Positions 62,601 through 64,000 of a stretch of 64,000 bases of DNA are shown piece by piece. A program made the translations under genes and the position numbers. Location: contig NW_026515543.1 in NCBI RefSeq assembly GCF_014898815.1, positions 4,402,001 through 4,466,000 of the forward strand, given 5' to 3'. This stretch comes from Panonychus citri (taxonomy: Eukaryota; Arthropoda; Arachnida; Trombidiformes; Tetranychidae). The notes under the pieces are model-generated. The model was not told the DNA's origin. It did no database searches and saw only the letters and a program-made list of their open reading frames with translations. The first letter of the stretch is position 1, and the number at the start of each line of letters is the position of its first letter.

Positions 62601-64000
62601 GATTGACAATTATAATCTCATCTCAACCACCAACGACTTTTTTCCAGCTATTAACACAGATTTCGATAATCAATCCATTGATTAGATTTAATTAGAAATA
62701 TTTCCAATAACAGATTAACTGAAAAGTTAATTACAAATGATTTAAAAGTGAAAGTGTTTCCATTCACATCATTTGAGGGAAAACAACTTATTCCTTTTGA
62801 TTTTTTCCATATCATTGGTCTGCTTTCAATAAAGCATTGGAATAATTAAAGTCCTAACTAATCAATGAGCATTTAATTGTCAAAATAATCAAATTATTCT
62901 CAATGATTAAACTAAATTATTAGTTTAAAATTGAACTTGAGTTTAATTGATCATTTCAATTTCTTTCCAGCGCATGTGTTGCCACCTGTTGATTCGTTTC
63001 GTTAACAATTTAAATCTTTTCTTGATCTTAATTGTAATTTCATCGCAATTAAGATTCAATTAGAATTTATTAGAATTTTTAAATTACATTATATATACAA
63101 TGGAAAGAGTTGATCATAATTTAGATTAATTATTCTTTCCATCAGAATTTGTTGTTCTCTGGTCAGTATGTGTAGCGAAAATTGAATTTTCTGGTAAGAA
63201 AGTGAAACGATCAACTAATTGTGGCTTAAGAATTAAACAATTAAGCTAATCAGAAAGAGGTAAATTGTAAAAGTCATTGTCTAATTGTTAAGCCTTTTTT
63301 CCAGTATTAATTGTGAGAAATTAGCGAGTCAATTAACGAGTTTCCTTTCAAAATTATTCAACAATTAAGGTTTAATTCAAATGAAAAGTTAACTAGCCAA
63401 GTATTAAATTGTAACTAAATTAATTGATTTGAAACTTTCGTATTTTTTTTGTCACAACAACAATTGAATTTTCTTATTATTTTATTGACGCAATTAAATG
63501 TTAATTTGCTCCTTTCGAGGGTTTTCAACAATTTGTTTATTGTTTTGCCAATTTGTATGAAATAAAAACGTAAATATTATTATTCCAACTGATCAATCAA
63601 ACTTTTTAACCATTTAATTGTCACCCACCTACAATCAGTTAATTGACATCAATCAAAAAATTAAATTTCCAAAAATTAATTTACTTCTATCACCAAATAA
63701 AAAGCACAATTAACTCAATCGCTGAGATATTGGGAATTTTTTTACTCAATCCCAATAAATGCTAAGTAAATAAGCTTTGTAATAATTTAATTACCAAACA
63801 AATTATATGTTTAAATTGTGTAACAAAATAAATTTAATTTGATGATGAAAAAAATATCAATAATAATACAATTTGTTTTCGCAACAATTGATAACAATTG
63901 ACAATCACAATTATGGTACAAGATGTGAATGTGAAAATTAAAAAGCCATGATAATAATTAACTGTAATCATCTTGTAAATATCAACTGATTTAAATTGTG

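Larger units (their letters stand above)
58769..64000. other. Non-coding stretch to window end
   Basis: AT-rich DNA with no gene I can support. It contains an AG repeat (about 59438-59461), a paired CAGGTAAA palindrome at 59654-59673 and very frequent TAATTGTT-type words. At 62972 a good-looking acceptor (CTTTCCAG) precedes an open frame, but the peptide is hydrophobic and AT-driven and I do not call it. Confidence 0.5.

Noticed and set aside
1..64000. CRISPR arrays or bacterial operons
   Set aside because: No regularly spaced repeats of that kind; spliced genes show the DNA is eukaryotic.

Overview
The window is AT-rich animal nuclear DNA with short GT-AG introns, scattered genes, many purine/pyrimidine microsatellites and long non-coding stretches. 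A delta-type glutathione S-transferase, an intron-rich USP7, a SIRT6-type sirtuin and a Ty3/Gypsy element point to an arthropod. A mite-like chelicerate is my guess from composition and intron size, not something the sequence proves.

Layout. 1-3862: non-coding, rich in TGACCA/TGGTCA words. 3863-9131: two inverted repeat arms, almost identical over about 1.1 kb, with a two-exon bHLH transcription factor gene (minus strand) and a second, smaller inverted repeat in the loop. 9132-21813: mostly non-coding, with two small exon-like pockets (9838-9970 and 14397-14461) and recurring short motifs. 21814-31972: a complete-length Ty3/Gypsy LTR retrotransposon on the minus strand (LTRs about 750 bp, PBS, gag remnant, protease-RT-RNase H-integrase). 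Between integrase and the 3' LTR it carries an unusual accessory region with a RING/TRAF-like zinc-finger segment and a degenerate DEDDh-exonuclease-like segment. Several frameshifts break the element.

34525-39851: USP7 deubiquitinase, 17 coding exons that join in frame to a 1059-residue protein. 41545-42319 (minus): delta-type GST, three exons, 209 residues. 43085-44483 (plus): SIRT6-type deacylase, three exons, 340 residues, with a charged insertion. GST and SIRT6 are head to head across 765 bp; USP7 and GST are convergent. 53190-53807: single-exon protein with a probable PH-like fold, behind a CRE-plus-TATA promoter. 57665-58768: secreted Gly/His/Asp-rich protein of unknown function. The remaining long stretches (44484-52900, 53808-57664, 58769-64000) show no gene I can support.

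There is no operon-like logic here. USP7 (ubiquitin removal, p53/MDM2-type control in other animals) and SIRT6 (chromatin deacylation) are nuclear housekeeping genes, GST is detoxification, and the bHLH gene sits in a gene-poor, motif-rich neighbourhood of the kind usual for developmental regulators. The most novel material is the accessory coding region of the retrotransposon and the inverted repeat around the bHLH gene.
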